The notes: generated from the sequence alone by a model not told the origin. A DNA stretch of 64,000 nucleotides from Actinokineospora globicatena (GCF_024171945.1 NZ_JAMTCR010000002.1:2294001-2358000); one strand, 5' to 3'; numbered from the stretch's first letter, positions 44,486 through 53,715 are shown. Numbers and translations are program-made.

Positions 44486-46872
44486 GTATCGCCTCTATCA
44501 AGAGCCGTTGGACCAGTTTCATCGGCACCTTCGTCGCGGTCTTCCTCGGCGTCGCGATCCTGTCGATGACCGGCTTGGTGTTGCTGTCCGCCCACCCCAC
44601 GGTCCCTGAGCGCTATCGCGACACCCCGGTGTTCGCCCAGAGCCCCACGGTCGACCAACAAGACAGCATGTTCACCGACGGCAAGCCGTGGTCGGCGGCC
44701 AAGGCCGGGGACCTGGTCGTGGCGTTCGAGCAGATCCCCGGTGTGGCGCGGGCGATCCCCGACCGCACCTTCTACGCCCAGCCGGTCTTGGGCGGTGACC
44801 CGGTGACGGATGTCGATCAGGGCTACCCGTGGTCGGCCGCGGAGCTGGCGCCGTACCGCCTCGCGTCTGGATCGCCTCCGCATCAGGCCGACGATGTCGT
44901 CGTGCCCGAGACCTTGGGCGTAAGCGCGGGGACAACGCTGACGATGCTCACCGCGGCCGGGCCAGCTCAGTACCGGGTCGTCGGCACCGTTGACGGTCCA
45001 GGTATCTACCTCAGCGACAGCGAGGCGGCCCGGATGTCGCCCGGAGTCCGGGCGATCGGCCTGCGACTAGACCCAGGTGCGGATCAGGACGCGGTCCAAG
45101 CGGGGGCGCGGACGGCTCTCGGTGCGGACGGGCAGGTGTTAGCCGGGGCGGCCAGGGCCGAGCTCGAGCCGATGGCCGACCAGCGGGTGCGGTGGATCGG
45201 TGACCAGGTGCTGACCGGTCTCGGCAGCCTCAGCGCGTTCGTCTCGATGTTCGTCGTGGCGTCCACCTTCGCGTTCGTCGTCGCCCAGCGGCGCCGAGAG
45301 CTCGGGTTGCTGCGCGCGATCGGGGCGACACCCCGTCAGGTCCGCCGAGTGCTCTTCGGTGAGGCGCTCGCGATCGCGGTGGTCGCTGGATTGCTCGGGT
45401 CGGTGCTGGGCGGGGTCTTGGCGCCGGTGCTGGGCGATCTGTTGATCAGCGCGGGGCTCGAGCCGAGGACCTTCGTCGTCGAGACCCAGCTCTTGGCGCT
45501 CGCGGGTGCGTTCGTCGTCGGGCTGCTGGTCGCGATGGCCGGGGTCTGGGCAGCGGGTCGCCGCGCGGCGCGGATCCGTCCACTGGAGGCGCTGCGCGAG
45601 GCCACCGTGGACTCGACGCCGATGACCAAGGGCCGCTGGTGGGCCGGGGGAGTGTGCAGCGGGATCGGGTTGCTGCTCATCGGGCTCACCGTGCTGGGTG
45701 ATCCGGAGGACATGACCACGAACTCGCTCTACGCGGCGATGGCGTTGATCGTCGGCAGCACCTTGCTCGCACCGGTGGTCATCCCGCCCGTCGTCCGACT
45801 GCTCACCGCTCCGCTGGCCAGCAGCGCGGTGGGGATGATCGTCCGGGGGAGCGCGCTGACGGCCGTGCGCCGCACCGCGTCGACCGCGGCACCCGTGCTG
45901 CTCACGGTCGGGCTGGCGGTCCTCATCTCCGGGATGGTCGAGACATCGATGGGCGGCTACGCGGCAGCGCGGGAACTCGCGACCCGGGCCGTGGCCATCG
46001 TCATCCCCAACGGGACGCCGGGTCTCTCCGACCAAGCCGCCACCGCCTCGCCAGGTGCCGCGCTCCTGCCCACCGAGCTCTACACCGACGACCGCAGGCA
46101 CTTCCCCGCCACCGGCATCGACCCCGCGGCCTTCGCCCAGGCCAACACCAAGCTCGACAACGCGCTGGACGGCCTCGTCGGCCCGGACACGGCCGCGATC
46201 ACGGCGTCCGCGGCCAGCCAACTCGGCGTGCGGGCAGGCGACACCACCCGACTGACCTTTGAGGACGGTCTACTGGTCACCCTCCGAGTGGTGGCAGTGC
46301 TCCCCAACAGCGCCGCACCCACCCCGATCCTGCTACCCCGCAAGACAGTCCGCGACCACGCCCCCACCGCCCTCACCGCCGCGGTCCACGTCCTCGGCTC
46401 ACCACCCACCACCGCACCCCTCGGCGCACAAGCCCTGGACCGAGCCGCCTACGCCGCCAGCGCCGACGCCGACGAAGACCGCCTGGTCCGCATCTTCGTC
46501 GCACTCCTGGTGATCGTCGCCCTCGGCTACACCGCCCTCTCCATCGCCAACACCCTCCTCATGGCCACCGCCTCCCGCATCACCGACTTCACCACCCTCC
46601 GCCGCGCAGGCGCCACCCGCCGCCAAGTAACCCTCACCGCCGCAGCCGAATCCGCCCTATCCGTAACCATCGGCGCGACCCTAGGTTTCCTCATCGCCCT
46701 ACTAGCCCTCTACGCCAACGCCACCGGCCTATCCCACCACCTAGGCACCCCCCTCTCCCTCTCCATCCCCTGGCAAGTCCCCTTAACCGCCATAACCCTC
46801 AGCCTCGCCCTAGCCCTCACCGCCACCACCCTCCCCATCCACCTCTCCCTCCGCCACCGCCCCCTCACCTAG
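44479..46872 (+). CDS. FtsX/MacB-type ABC transporter permease
   Basis: 797 residues from a GTG. One N-terminal membrane segment (FIGTFVAVFLGVAILSMTGLVLL), a large extracellular domain (~35-240), an FtsX core (ASTFAFVVAQRRRELGLLRAIGATPRQVRRVLFGE, then two segments), a second half beginning near residue 450 and a final FtsX core (IANTLLMATASRITDFTTLRRAGATRRQV). This is the duplicated FtsX arrangement common in actinobacteria. It forms the membrane part of the exporter with the preceding ATPase. The last ~350 bp are strongly C-biased in codon choice. Confidence 0.93.
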   Translation: MLSIASIKSRWTSFIGTFVAVFLGVAILSMTGLVLLSAHPTVPERYRDTPVFAQSPTVDQQDSMFTDGKPWSAAKAGDLVVAFEQIPGVARAIPDRTFYAQPVLGGDPVTDVDQGYPWSAAELAPYRLASGSPPHQADDVVVPETLGVSAGTTLTMLTAAGPAQYRVVGTVDGPGIYLSDSEAARMSPGVRAIGLRLDPGADQDAVQAGARTALGADGQVLAGAARAELEPMADQRVRWIGDQVLTGLGSLSAFVSMFVVASTFAFVVAQRRRELGLLRAIGATPRQVRRVLFGEALAIAVVAGLLGSVLGGVLAPVLGDLLISAGLEPRTFVVETQLLALAGAFVVGLLVAMAGVWAAGRRAARIRPLEALREATVDSTPMTKGRWWAGGVCSGIGLLLIGLTVLGDPEDMTTNSLYAAMALIVGSTLLAPVVIPPVVRLLTAPLASSAVGMIVRGSALTAVRRTASTAAPVLLTVGLAVLISGMVETSMGGYAAARELATRAVAIVIPNGTPGLSDQAATASPGAALLPTELYTDDRRHFPATGIDPAAFAQANTKLDNALDGLVGPDTAAITASAASQLGVRAGDTTRLTFEDGLLVTLRVVAVLPNSAAPTPILLPRKTVRDHAPTALTAAVHVLGSPPTTAPLGAQALDRAAYAASADADEDRLVRIFVALLVIVALGYTALSIANTLLMATASRITDFTTLRRAGATRRQVTLTAAAESALSVTIGATLGFLIALLALYANATGLSHHLGTPLSLSIPWQVPLTAITLSLALALTATTLPIHLSLRHRPLT

Positions 46873-46890
46873 CCCCCGCCAACTGGCATT

Positions 46891-46947
46891 ACTCGCCTCG
46901 CCTCTCGGTAGTTGGGTGCTTCGCTGCGCCCAACTGCCCTGGCGAGT
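46891..46947 (+). terminator. 57-nt nested hairpin after the exporter gene
   Basis: The inner stem AGTTGGGTGC/GCGCCCAACT (46910-46919 with 46926-46935, loop TTCGCT) is enclosed by ACTCGCC/GGCGAGT (46891-46897 with 46941-46947). It lies 19 bp after the permease stop. There is no U-run, as usual in actinobacterial terminators. The rest of 46948-47296 is gene-free, of visibly lower GC than the flanks, with only short implausible frames. Confidence 0.5.
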
Positions 46948-47296
46948 CCGACAGCTGAAGAGGGCGATCCAGAGTGGGCAAAGAGGCATAGTCCGTTGGC
47001 TGCAGCGATGGCGAAAGCGAAAGAGTCGGATGGGAAACCGGTTGTCGGGCGTGGGTGTTCTCGAGGAGTCACGCGCAAGGCAACTCCACACTGGCGATCG
47101 CTTGCTCATCGCTAAACCGCACTCTGAATAGTCTTCGGCACCCGCTTGTCATCGTTGTTTCGCTCACTCGGCTTGCGGAGGGGATCTCGGTATCCCTTGG
47201 GGACGCGGACCACCCGTTTGCGAGCTGGTTCCGCTTGGCGTGACCGGGTATCGGATGCATCATCGAGGGTGTGGACGACTCGGTGCGAGTTCCTGG

Positions 47297-48463
47297 ATGA
47301 CGGGACCTGCGGCGCTCGGGCGGCCGGACGTGGTCCTGCTGGCGGCGACCACGAACAAGCTGCTCAAGCCGTTCGAGGCGGTCGTGCTGTTGCTGCAGGC
47401 GACGAACCTCGTCATGAGCGCCGTCAACGACCGGTACCGCCCGGGTGCGATCTGGATCGTCGTGGTGCTGGGGATCGTGCACTTGGCGCTGGCGGTGTTG
47501 GTGCTGTACCAGCGCGGGCCGTTGACCCGTGGGCACGCATGGACGTTCACCTGGATCGCCATGATCTTCGTGGTCCAGCTCGCTTTGGCGCACCTGCTCG
47601 CGCCCGGGGACTTCGCGTCCTACGGCAACGGTGTGCCGTTGGGCAACTACGCCCTCATCCCGCTCACGGTCTTCGCGTTCTACCCGTGGGGCGGGTTCCG
47701 CAGCTCGCGGCAGCGGTGGGCCATCGAGTGCGGGTTGGTCGTGGCGGTCGCGCTGCACCCGCTGCTGATCATCGGACTGCTTCGCCGCTGGGATCTCACC
47801 ACGATGCACCTGCGCAGCGTGGCCCTCTACGCGGTGTGGGCAGTGGTGTGGTTCCTGGTGGGCAAGGGGATCGCCTGGCTGTGCCGGATCGCGGTGCAGG
47901 TGGAGAAGGAGGCCCTGACCCGGAGCTACGAGGCGGCACTCGGCGACTTCCACTCACACGTCGAGAGCGCCGCGCGTCGCATCGACTCCGGACAGGACCC
48001 GCGCGAAGTGGGGCGTGAACTCCGCGAGACCACCTACCAGCGACGCCGACAGCTCTTGCTGCAAGAGCACAACGCGGGAGCGGTCGACATCGTCAAGAAC
48101 GCGGTGCGGCTGCACGGCGACCAGCTGACCCTGTTGTCGTCTCCTGAGATGGGCGCCTTGACCATCCCGCGCGAGCAGGCGATCGTCCTGGAACAGGGGC
48201 TGGCCGACCTGCTCAAGAACGTCGTCGACCACGGCGGTGGCGCCGTAGACCTCAAGTTCGCGCTGCACGGCGCCACCATGGTCTTCGACGTCACCGACCG
48301 CGGACCGGGGCTGGCGCCCGGGACGTTCGCCGATCCGGCGAGCAACATGCAACGCCTGCGCGCCTCACTCGTGGCCCTCGGTGGTGACCTGGTCCTGCGA
48401 GAACCCGGCCCCGAGGGCGGTGCGGCACTGCGCCTGACACTGCCCCTGCGAGCGGACAGGTGA
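47297..48463 (+). CDS. membrane sensor kinase-like protein
   Basis: 388 residues with ATG 47297 (frame open from GTG 47240; start uncertain, no clear RBS). Six or so membrane segments in the first ~210 residues (for example WIVVVLGIVHLALAVLVLYQ, FTWIAMIFVVQLALAHLL, YAVWAVVWFLVGKGIAWL), a possible His-bearing helix (ALGDFHSHVESAARRI) and a GHKL ATPase fold: LKNVVDHGGGAVDL (N-box), DVTDRGPGLAPG (G1), LGGDLVLREPGPEGG. It should signal to the regulator encoded next (stop/start overlap). The H-box is not canonical, so autophosphorylation is inferred. Confidence 0.78.
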   Translation: MTGPAALGRPDVVLLAATTNKLLKPFEAVVLLLQATNLVMSAVNDRYRPGAIWIVVVLGIVHLALAVLVLYQRGPLTRGHAWTFTWIAMIFVVQLALAHLLAPGDFASYGNGVPLGNYALIPLTVFAFYPWGGFRSSRQRWAIECGLVVAVALHPLLIIGLLRRWDLTTMHLRSVALYAVWAVVWFLVGKGIAWLCRIAVQVEKEALTRSYEAALGDFHSHVESAARRIDSGQDPREVGRELRETTYQRRRQLLLQEHNAGAVDIVKNAVRLHGDQLTLLSSPEMGALTIPREQAIVLEQGLADLLKNVVDHGGGAVDLKFALHGATMVFDVTDRGPGLAPGTFADPASNMQRLRASLVALGGDLVLREPGPEGGAALRLTLPLRADR

Positions 48464-49221
48464 GCGGGATGCGCGTGCTGCTGGTCGAGGACGAGGGCGT
48501 GGCGGCGCAGATGGCGGTCACCGAGCTCCGCGATGCACTGCCGTGCGAGGTGACCGTGGTGCCCGACCCGGTGGAAGCGCTGACTCGCCTGCACCGCGAG
48601 CGTTTCGACATCGCTGTCGTGGACATGCTCTACCAAGCGCACTCGGTGGAGTTCGAGCGGCGCAGGCGGCTGGGCTCGGTTCGGCTCACCGACCCGCGGC
48701 TGCACCTGAGCGGCTTGGCGGTGTTGCACGCGGCTCGCACGGCCACCCCAGAGGTCCGGACGGTCTTGTGGACCAACGGCGAGTCCAACCGGCGGCTGCA
48801 CATGCTGTTCGCTCGCGAACAGCTCGGCTGCCGGGTCATGTGCCCGAAGGACGCTGTGGGCAAGCTCGTCACGGCGGTCCGTGCGGCCGTTGACGAGCAG
48901 GACCACGTCGACCCCGTGCTGAGGATGTACTTCCCGCCAGCGAACGCGCCGACCCTGGCCGAGACGTTCTTCACCTCCAGCACGAGACTGGCGGTGTGGC
49001 GCGCGATGGCGCTCGGGGTGCACGAGCACGCCGCCATCGGCAAGATCGTCGGGGTCACCGCGGGTACCGTCCGCCGCGGCATGGACGCGATCCGCGCCAA
49101 GCTGGTGGCCTTCGACCCCGGTTGCACCGAGGACGGCCCACCCACCGCCGAGGTCGTCCGCTACGCGAGCCAGAACTGGCAGTTCTTCCTCGACGACACC
49201 GTTCGGGGGTTCCACCGGTGA
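48460..49221 (+). CDS. atypical response regulator with HTH
   Basis: 253 residues from a GTG overlapping the kinase stop (ATG 48469 is possible). Receiver: VLLVEDEGVAAQMA gives the acidic pair and FDIAVVDMLYQ the phospho-Asp; then an insertion of about 25 residues (EFERRRRLGSVRLTDPRLHL) precedes the next helix; CPKDAVGKLV carries the conserved Lys. The C-terminus has a LuxR-like HTH (AMALGVHEHAAIGKIVGVTAGTVRRGMDAIRAKL). The insertion and the regulator's length depart from NarL-type norms. Confidence 0.8.
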   Translation: MSGMRVLLVEDEGVAAQMAVTELRDALPCEVTVVPDPVEALTRLHRERFDIAVVDMLYQAHSVEFERRRRLGSVRLTDPRLHLSGLAVLHAARTATPEVRTVLWTNGESNRRLHMLFAREQLGCRVMCPKDAVGKLVTAVRAAVDEQDHVDPVLRMYFPPANAPTLAETFFTSSTRLAVWRAMALGVHEHAAIGKIVGVTAGTVRRGMDAIRAKLVAFDPGCTEDGPPTAEVVRYASQNWQFFLDDTVRGFHR

Positions 49222-49631
49222 CCGCGCCAAGCCGCTGGTACACCGGTTCCTGGTTGCCCCACGGCCTGCTCGCTGGGTTGATCGTGATCTGGGTCGTGCT
49301 CGCGGCGACGGTGCCCGCGGCCAACAGCAGGCAGTTGACCATCGACGTGTCCTGTTCGTCCGGCAACCCACCCGTAGGGGTGTGGGTGGAGTCCAGCACT
49401 GGCGGGTCCTGGTGGGCCGACCCGGGAGAGCCGGGGACGGGCGTGGCCCGCCGGTACGTGTTCCAGCAGGAGTTCAGCGGGCCGTACCGCGTCAACGTGG
49501 GTTGTGGTGGCACGGCGGGGGCCTGGGGGATCTCCGTCTCCTCGGTGGACGCCACACAACCGTTCCGGTGCTTGGTGTGCGAGGACCGCCGCACCACGGG
49601 CGGCCGGTGCGAGGACCAGTTCGCCGGGTAG
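49218..49631 (+). CDS. single-pass membrane or secreted protein of unknown function
   Basis: 137 residues from a GTG that overlaps the regulator stop by four bases, so it is the third gene of the signalling operon. One N-terminal membrane segment (LLAGLIVIWVVLAATVPAA), then an exported domain with four Cys (SCSSG, NVGCGG, CLVCED, plus one in GGRCED) and beta-type sequence PVGVWVESSTGGSWW. It could be a sensor accessory or output of the kinase pair. No family is recognised. Confidence 0.7.
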   Translation: MTAPSRWYTGSWLPHGLLAGLIVIWVVLAATVPAANSRQLTIDVSCSSGNPPVGVWVESSTGGSWWADPGEPGTGVARRYVFQQEFSGPYRVNVGCGGTAGAWGISVSSVDATQPFRCLVCEDRRTTGGRCEDQFAG

Positions 49632-49737
49632 CGGGCGGCATCCACATTTGTCCGTTCTCCCCGGGCTCGGGTCCGACCAGAGTCAGTGGTGCAGGTGGCG
49701 CGACCCGCGCCACCGAAACCACGAGGAGTCCGACGTC

Positions 49738-50118
49738 ATGAAGACCTTGACCCGCGTCCTGGGCACGGCGGCGGCGACCGCGGCGCTCGCGCTCATCGCG
49801 CCGACGGCCGACGCCACACCGGTCCGCTCCGACGGCGAGAGCACGGTGCAGTACGCGACCATGCTGGTCCAGTCGGGTGCGGCGGCCCGCAACGCCCCCT
49901 ATCTCAACAACACCTTCCTCGGTTGGGTCACCGCCGACCCCGGCTCCAACCACCAGGTGTCCTGGGTCGACTGCTGGAAGGACGGCGACTGGGCCACCGG
50001 CAACTACTCCAGCAACCGCTGGTTCAAGGCGTACGTGACCCACACCGGTGGCGCGACGCAGTGGGCGTTCGTCCACTCCTCCTACGTCACCAACCAGTCG
50101 GCCGTGCGGGGCTGCTGA
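49738..50118 (+). CDS. small secreted protein
   Basis: 126 residues. A Sec signal peptide MKTLTRVLGTAAATAALALI with a likely cut after TADA; ACGAGGAG lies at proper spacing before the ATG. The mature domain (~100 residues) has aromatic-rich repeats (LGWVTADP, WVDCWKDGDWATGNYSSNRWFKAYV, WAFVHSSYV) and two Cys that could pair. It resembles small SH3-like extracellular domains of actinomycetes but I cannot name the family. 106 bp separate it from the membrane protein. Confidence 0.75.
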   Translation: MKTLTRVLGTAAATAALALIAPTADATPVRSDGESTVQYATMLVQSGAAARNAPYLNNTFLGWVTADPGSNHQVSWVDCWKDGDWATGNYSSNRWFKAYVTHTGGATQWAFVHSSYVTNQSAVRGC

Positions 50119-50333
50119 CTCGTCGCCTGGTCCGCGGGGTGGCCCTGCGGACCAGGCCTCAGCACTCGAGCCGGAACCAACGCCAAGTACGGCAACGAAC
50201 ACCTGCTGATGGCCGGGCCGAATGGGCAGGTTTGGTTGCACGTAAGGGCAAATCGGTGCGGCCGGATGATGTCTGTTGGGCTTGGTGGGGCGGACGTACG
50301 CTCGGGGGTGGGGTATGTGGACGGGTGGTGGCG

Positions 50334-52865
50334 ATGGACAGGGTTCAGGTCAAGCCGGAGCGTGGGGTTGTAGGTAGTGGGGGGAGGCGGGGGGAGGGGC
50401 GATTACCCGGGGTGCGGCCGGGGGAGGCGTTGCGGTTGCAGGGGTTGGTGGGGAATGCCGCTGTGGCTCGGATGGTGGTGCAGCGGGTGGGGGAGAAGAA
50501 GCCGCTGGATGAGGTTTTGGCGGGGACTGACGCGGGCTTGTTGCGGGAGCACCGGCCGTTCGGGGCGATCTCGGTGGAGCAGGGGCGGAAGATCTGCCGG
50601 TTGGTGCTCGACCACAGCTTCCTCTGGGTTGGGCGGGACGAGGAGATCACGCTGGAGTCGGCTTGGCGGGCGATGTACCCGTACCGGGATTCGTTGGGGG
50701 AGCAGGACTGGGCGCTGTGGAAGGAGTGCGCGGAGCACGGTGCGGAGATCAAGTACGTCCCGTGGATGAACGACCTGCGGACCGGGTTCGCCGACCGGGT
50801 GCGGGAGCGGGCGGTGGGCAACGTCGAGGCGAACGTGCGGGCCATCGAGGGGGAGGCGAAGCGGCTCGGGGTGGCGCTCGACGGGGGGCCAGCCACGGCG
50901 ACGGCGGAGAGCGACGCGGCTATCGCTGAGCAGAAGCAGTTGGCGCAGCAGATCAAGGACGCGCAGGCGCGGCTGGGGGCGTTGCGCAAGTTGAACGTCG
51001 GCTACGGGCCGCCGCAGCCTGGGGCCGAGCGCGACGGTGACAACTCGCCGGTTGGTGGGTCGACGGTCCCGGTGCCGAAACCGTTGGTGACGTTCGACCC
51101 GGAGCGCCCACCCGCGGCGCGGTCGACGCCGGACCCCGCGCCAGAGCTGGGAATCGCGAACTACGAGGCCGTCCTCGCGGTACACACCGAACTCACCCAG
51201 GTCACCGCGCGCATCCTCAACAAGAACCCCGCCCTGTACGCCCTAGCGGCCCGCGGCGGCACGGATCCGTTGCTACAACAGGACACCAACTCCGCGCGCA
51301 AAGCCCTTACCGCCGCACTGAAAGACATCCTCGCCAACGCCGCCACGACCAAAGGTGACATCCAGTCCCGCGCGCTCGACTTCGCCGAGATGACGCCCGT
51401 GCACCGGCAAGTCCTCGCCGCGGATCCCTCCTACCAGAAGCTCTTCCCGCAGAAGCTCGCCGCCGACCACGTCCAGGAACACGCCGAGGACGCCGCCGCG
51501 GGCAGCAAGTTGGTCGGCTTGGTGACGTTGGCGCTCATCGTCGCCGTCGAGGTCGGGTCGGTGGGGACCGCGACCCCGGTGGTGGCGGCGGTCATCAGCC
51601 TGGCGTCGTCGGCCGGGACGGCGGCGGCCAGCTGGAACGACTGGGCCAAGCTGGAAACGGCCGCGAAGTCGACGGTCACCGACGAGAACTCCGTTGTCAC
51701 CCAAGGACAAGCCGACGACGCGATGCTCAGCGCACTGATGGCGACCGCGATGGCGCTGGTCGACGTCTACGGGCTGGGCAAGGCGGCGCGCGCGTCGACG
51801 CAGGCAGTCAAGGCGTTGGAAGCCAAGGTCGCGGATGCGGTGGCGCTCAAGGGCATCGCGCGCGGTGCGACGGTCGGCGCGAAGGAGGCGATCGAGCGGT
51901 CGGTCACCTCGCTGGGACCGGCCGCGACCGTGCGCAACGTGGGCAGCTGGCAGAAGATCCTCAGCGCGGTCGGCCCCGAGTCGGCGGCGATGGGCAAGAT
52001 CGTGGCCTGGCGCGACGGCGTGTTCCGCTCCGCCGAGGAGATCGCGATGAAGGCGACCGGGGCTAGCCGCGAGGAGTTGGCGCGGGCGGCGTTGGCGACG
52101 GCGAGCGGCATCGGCCAGGCCGCGGTCGGCGAGGCGTTGGACGCGGTCATCGAGATCATCGGCGGCGGCGAGTCGTCCACGGAGGGGCACATCGGAGTGG
52201 GCGGCAAGGTGGCCGAGGTGTCCATCGAGGCCGCGGCGGCCAGGGTCCCGAAGGTCGCGGCGCGCACCGTGCAGCGGGTCGTCGAGGTGGTGAACGTGCC
52301 CTACTCGGAGCTCAAGCTCGCGACCATGTCCTCCGCCGAGTTCGAGCACGTCATCCGCTACGGCGTCGCGTCCGGGTACTTCGCCGCGCACGGCCTGCCC
52401 CGGATGACGGTCATCGACGCGAAGCTGCACGGCGGCGGGCACGGCTACGACGGCCTCGGGGTGTCCAAGCAGGGTGACCTGATCAAGCTGTACAACCTGG
52501 AGTGCAAGCACGTCGCGGGCGACTCGAACCACATCCCCACGCTCGGCGCCACGGCCTTCGGCACCCAGGGCGGTCTGCGCTGGAGCGACGCCAAGGCCGC
52601 GACGCTCCTCTCGGCCGACAACCCGTTCGCCGAGGACACCTACGACGCGCTGCAGAAGGCCGTGAAGCGCAGGCTCGGTCCCGGCATCCCGTTCTCCGAC
52701 CACGCGCTCCAGGAGTCGCTGGGCGGGGCGCTGCGCTCGGCGGAGTTCAACCTCTTCCTCCCGGTGTGGGCGCAGACCGAGCACATCGTGGCCCAGATGC
52801 GCGGCCTGGCCCGCTCCGGCGTCAAGGTCGGCACCCTGTTCCGCATCGCCCCACGCAAACGGTGA
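50334..52865 (+). CDS. eCIS-effector-like toxin with PD-ExK-like nuclease C-terminus
   Basis: 843 residues. Residues 35-51 carry LQGLVGNAAVARMVVQR, the LQxxxGNxAV signature seen at the N-terminus of proteins loaded into extracellular contractile injection systems. Then a helical region with a coiled-coil stretch (AAIAEQKQLAQQIKDAQARL), a Pro-rich linker (~235-270), a strongly hydrophobic Ala/Val segment (~390-430) and a C-terminal domain in which Asp706 (GYDGLG) and Glu723-x-Lys725 (YNLECKHV) form a PD-(D/E)xK-like site. I infer a nuclease effector; no immunity gene is obvious next to it. Start ATG 50334; GTG 50328 is possible. Confidence 0.75.
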   Translation: MDRVQVKPERGVVGSGGRRGEGRLPGVRPGEALRLQGLVGNAAVARMVVQRVGEKKPLDEVLAGTDAGLLREHRPFGAISVEQGRKICRLVLDHSFLWVGRDEEITLESAWRAMYPYRDSLGEQDWALWKECAEHGAEIKYVPWMNDLRTGFADRVRERAVGNVEANVRAIEGEAKRLGVALDGGPATATAESDAAIAEQKQLAQQIKDAQARLGALRKLNVGYGPPQPGAERDGDNSPVGGSTVPVPKPLVTFDPERPPAARSTPDPAPELGIANYEAVLAVHTELTQVTARILNKNPALYALAARGGTDPLLQQDTNSARKALTAALKDILANAATTKGDIQSRALDFAEMTPVHRQVLAADPSYQKLFPQKLAADHVQEHAEDAAAGSKLVGLVTLALIVAVEVGSVGTATPVVAAVISLASSAGTAAASWNDWAKLETAAKSTVTDENSVVTQGQADDAMLSALMATAMALVDVYGLGKAARASTQAVKALEAKVADAVALKGIARGATVGAKEAIERSVTSLGPAATVRNVGSWQKILSAVGPESAAMGKIVAWRDGVFRSAEEIAMKATGASREELARAALATASGIGQAAVGEALDAVIEIIGGGESSTEGHIGVGGKVAEVSIEAAAARVPKVAARTVQRVVEVVNVPYSELKLATMSSAEFEHVIRYGVASGYFAAHGLPRMTVIDAKLHGGGHGYDGLGVSKQGDLIKLYNLECKHVAGDSNHIPTLGATAFGTQGGLRWSDAKAATLLSADNPFAEDTYDALQKAVKRRLGPGIPFSDHALQESLGGALRSAEFNLFLPVWAQTEHIVAQMRGLARSGVKVGTLFRIAPRKR

Positions 52866-52872
52866 CACCGCC

Positions 52873-52900
52873 GCGTCCACAACCCCCGCGGTTGTCCACA
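52873..52900 (+). repeat. paired DnaA-box-like sites, copy 3
   Basis: GCGTCCACA (52873-52881, degenerate) and perfect TTGTCCACA (52892-52900) in direct orientation with the same 19-bp period as the other two copies. Starts eight bases after the toxin-like gene's stop. Confidence 0.65.
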
Positions 52901-52992
52901 GCCCCGCCTCGGACCGTGCTCCCCATGTGTGCCGACAACTAGGCTGGATTCGGGGGCTGCTCGGTCGGCCTGCACGACATCGGGCAGGGGTT

Positions 52993-53634
52993 CTACGAGC
53001 GGCGCAAGAGGTCGCCCAGACCGTGTTCGAGCAGGTGGTAGGCGTGTTCGGTGGCCACGACCGCGTCGGCGTGGATGGTGTCGAGGGGGTCGCCCGCCAT
53101 GACCCGGTGGGTGTTCTCGGTGACGAGGACGCGGTGCGTGCCGTGGATCTGGGCGGCGACCAGCCGGGCGACCAGCTCGGGTGTGCCCTCGTCGACCAGT
53201 GCCTGGACCAGCAGCCGCAGGCAGTCCTGGTGGTACTGCGCCTCGCGGTGGGCCAGTTCGGGGGTGACGTCGATGAGCCGGTTGAGCCGCAGGACGTCGG
53301 GGTCGTCGGTGAGCCCGGTCGACGGGCGGCGCTCGGCCAGGCCCGCCAGGTGGTGGTCGCGCAGGGCGGCGTGCGGGCTTTGCCCCGGCGGGCGGGCGCG
53401 GACGACGTCGGCGGGTTCGTGGACGTGCGGCCGCCGGGCGATCTCGAGCACCAGGTCCGCCTTGAGGGAGAAGTAGTTGAACAGGGTCTTCTTGGAGACG
53501 TTGGCCGCCTCGGCGATCGCGGCGCAGGACGCGCCCTCGAAGCCGTGCGCCTCGAACAGGGTCAGCGCGGCCGCCGAGAGCTGGCGCCGCGTCGTGTCCT
53601 TCTTCCGCTCGCGCAGGCCCGGGTGATCATCCAC
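52993..53634 (-). CDS. TetR-family transcriptional regulator
   Basis: 213 residues from a GTG. N-terminal HTH: RERKKDTTRRQLSAAALTLFEAHGFEGASCAAIAEAANVSKKTLFNYFSLKADLV. The remainder is the helical ligand domain, His- and Leu-rich. It is divergent from the ABC exporter at 53716 with 81 bp between starts, so it very likely represses the exporter until a drug ligand binds. A TAGGGT -10 at 53646-53641 ends six bases before the GTG, pointing to a leaderless message. Confidence 0.92.
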   Translation of the reverse strand: MDDHPGLRERKKDTTRRQLSAAALTLFEAHGFEGASCAAIAEAANVSKKTLFNYFSLKADLVLEIARRPHVHEPADVVRARPPGQSPHAALRDHHLAGLAERRPSTGLTDDPDVLRLNRLIDVTPELAHREAQYHQDCLRLLVQALVDEGTPELVARLVAAQIHGTHRVLVTENTHRVMAGDPLDTIHADAVVATEHAYHLLEHGLGDLLRRS

Positions 53635-53640
53635 GAGCTG

Positions 53641-53708
53641 ACCCTACACCAGGGTGATTTCTCATCCCACTAAATAAGTACACCCGGTGCAAGTTTCCCT
53701 GCTAGCGT
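53641..53708. promoter_or_regulatory. divergent TetR/exporter promoter with two palindromic operators
   Basis: Two similar dyads, TACACCAGGGTG (53645-53656) and TACACCCGGTG (53679-53689), each with CACC/GGTG arms. The first overlaps the -10 of the TetR gene (TAGGGT, 53646-53641); the second lies over the -35 region of the exporter promoter, whose -10 TAGCGT (53703-53708) is seven bases before the GTG at 53716. Both messages look leaderless. Confidence 0.5.
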
Positions 53709-53715
53709 CGGCCCG

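Noticed and set aside
46912..47131. Short plus-strand frames after the exporter operon
   Set aside because: They overlap the nested hairpin, have no RBS and give basic, domain-free peptides.
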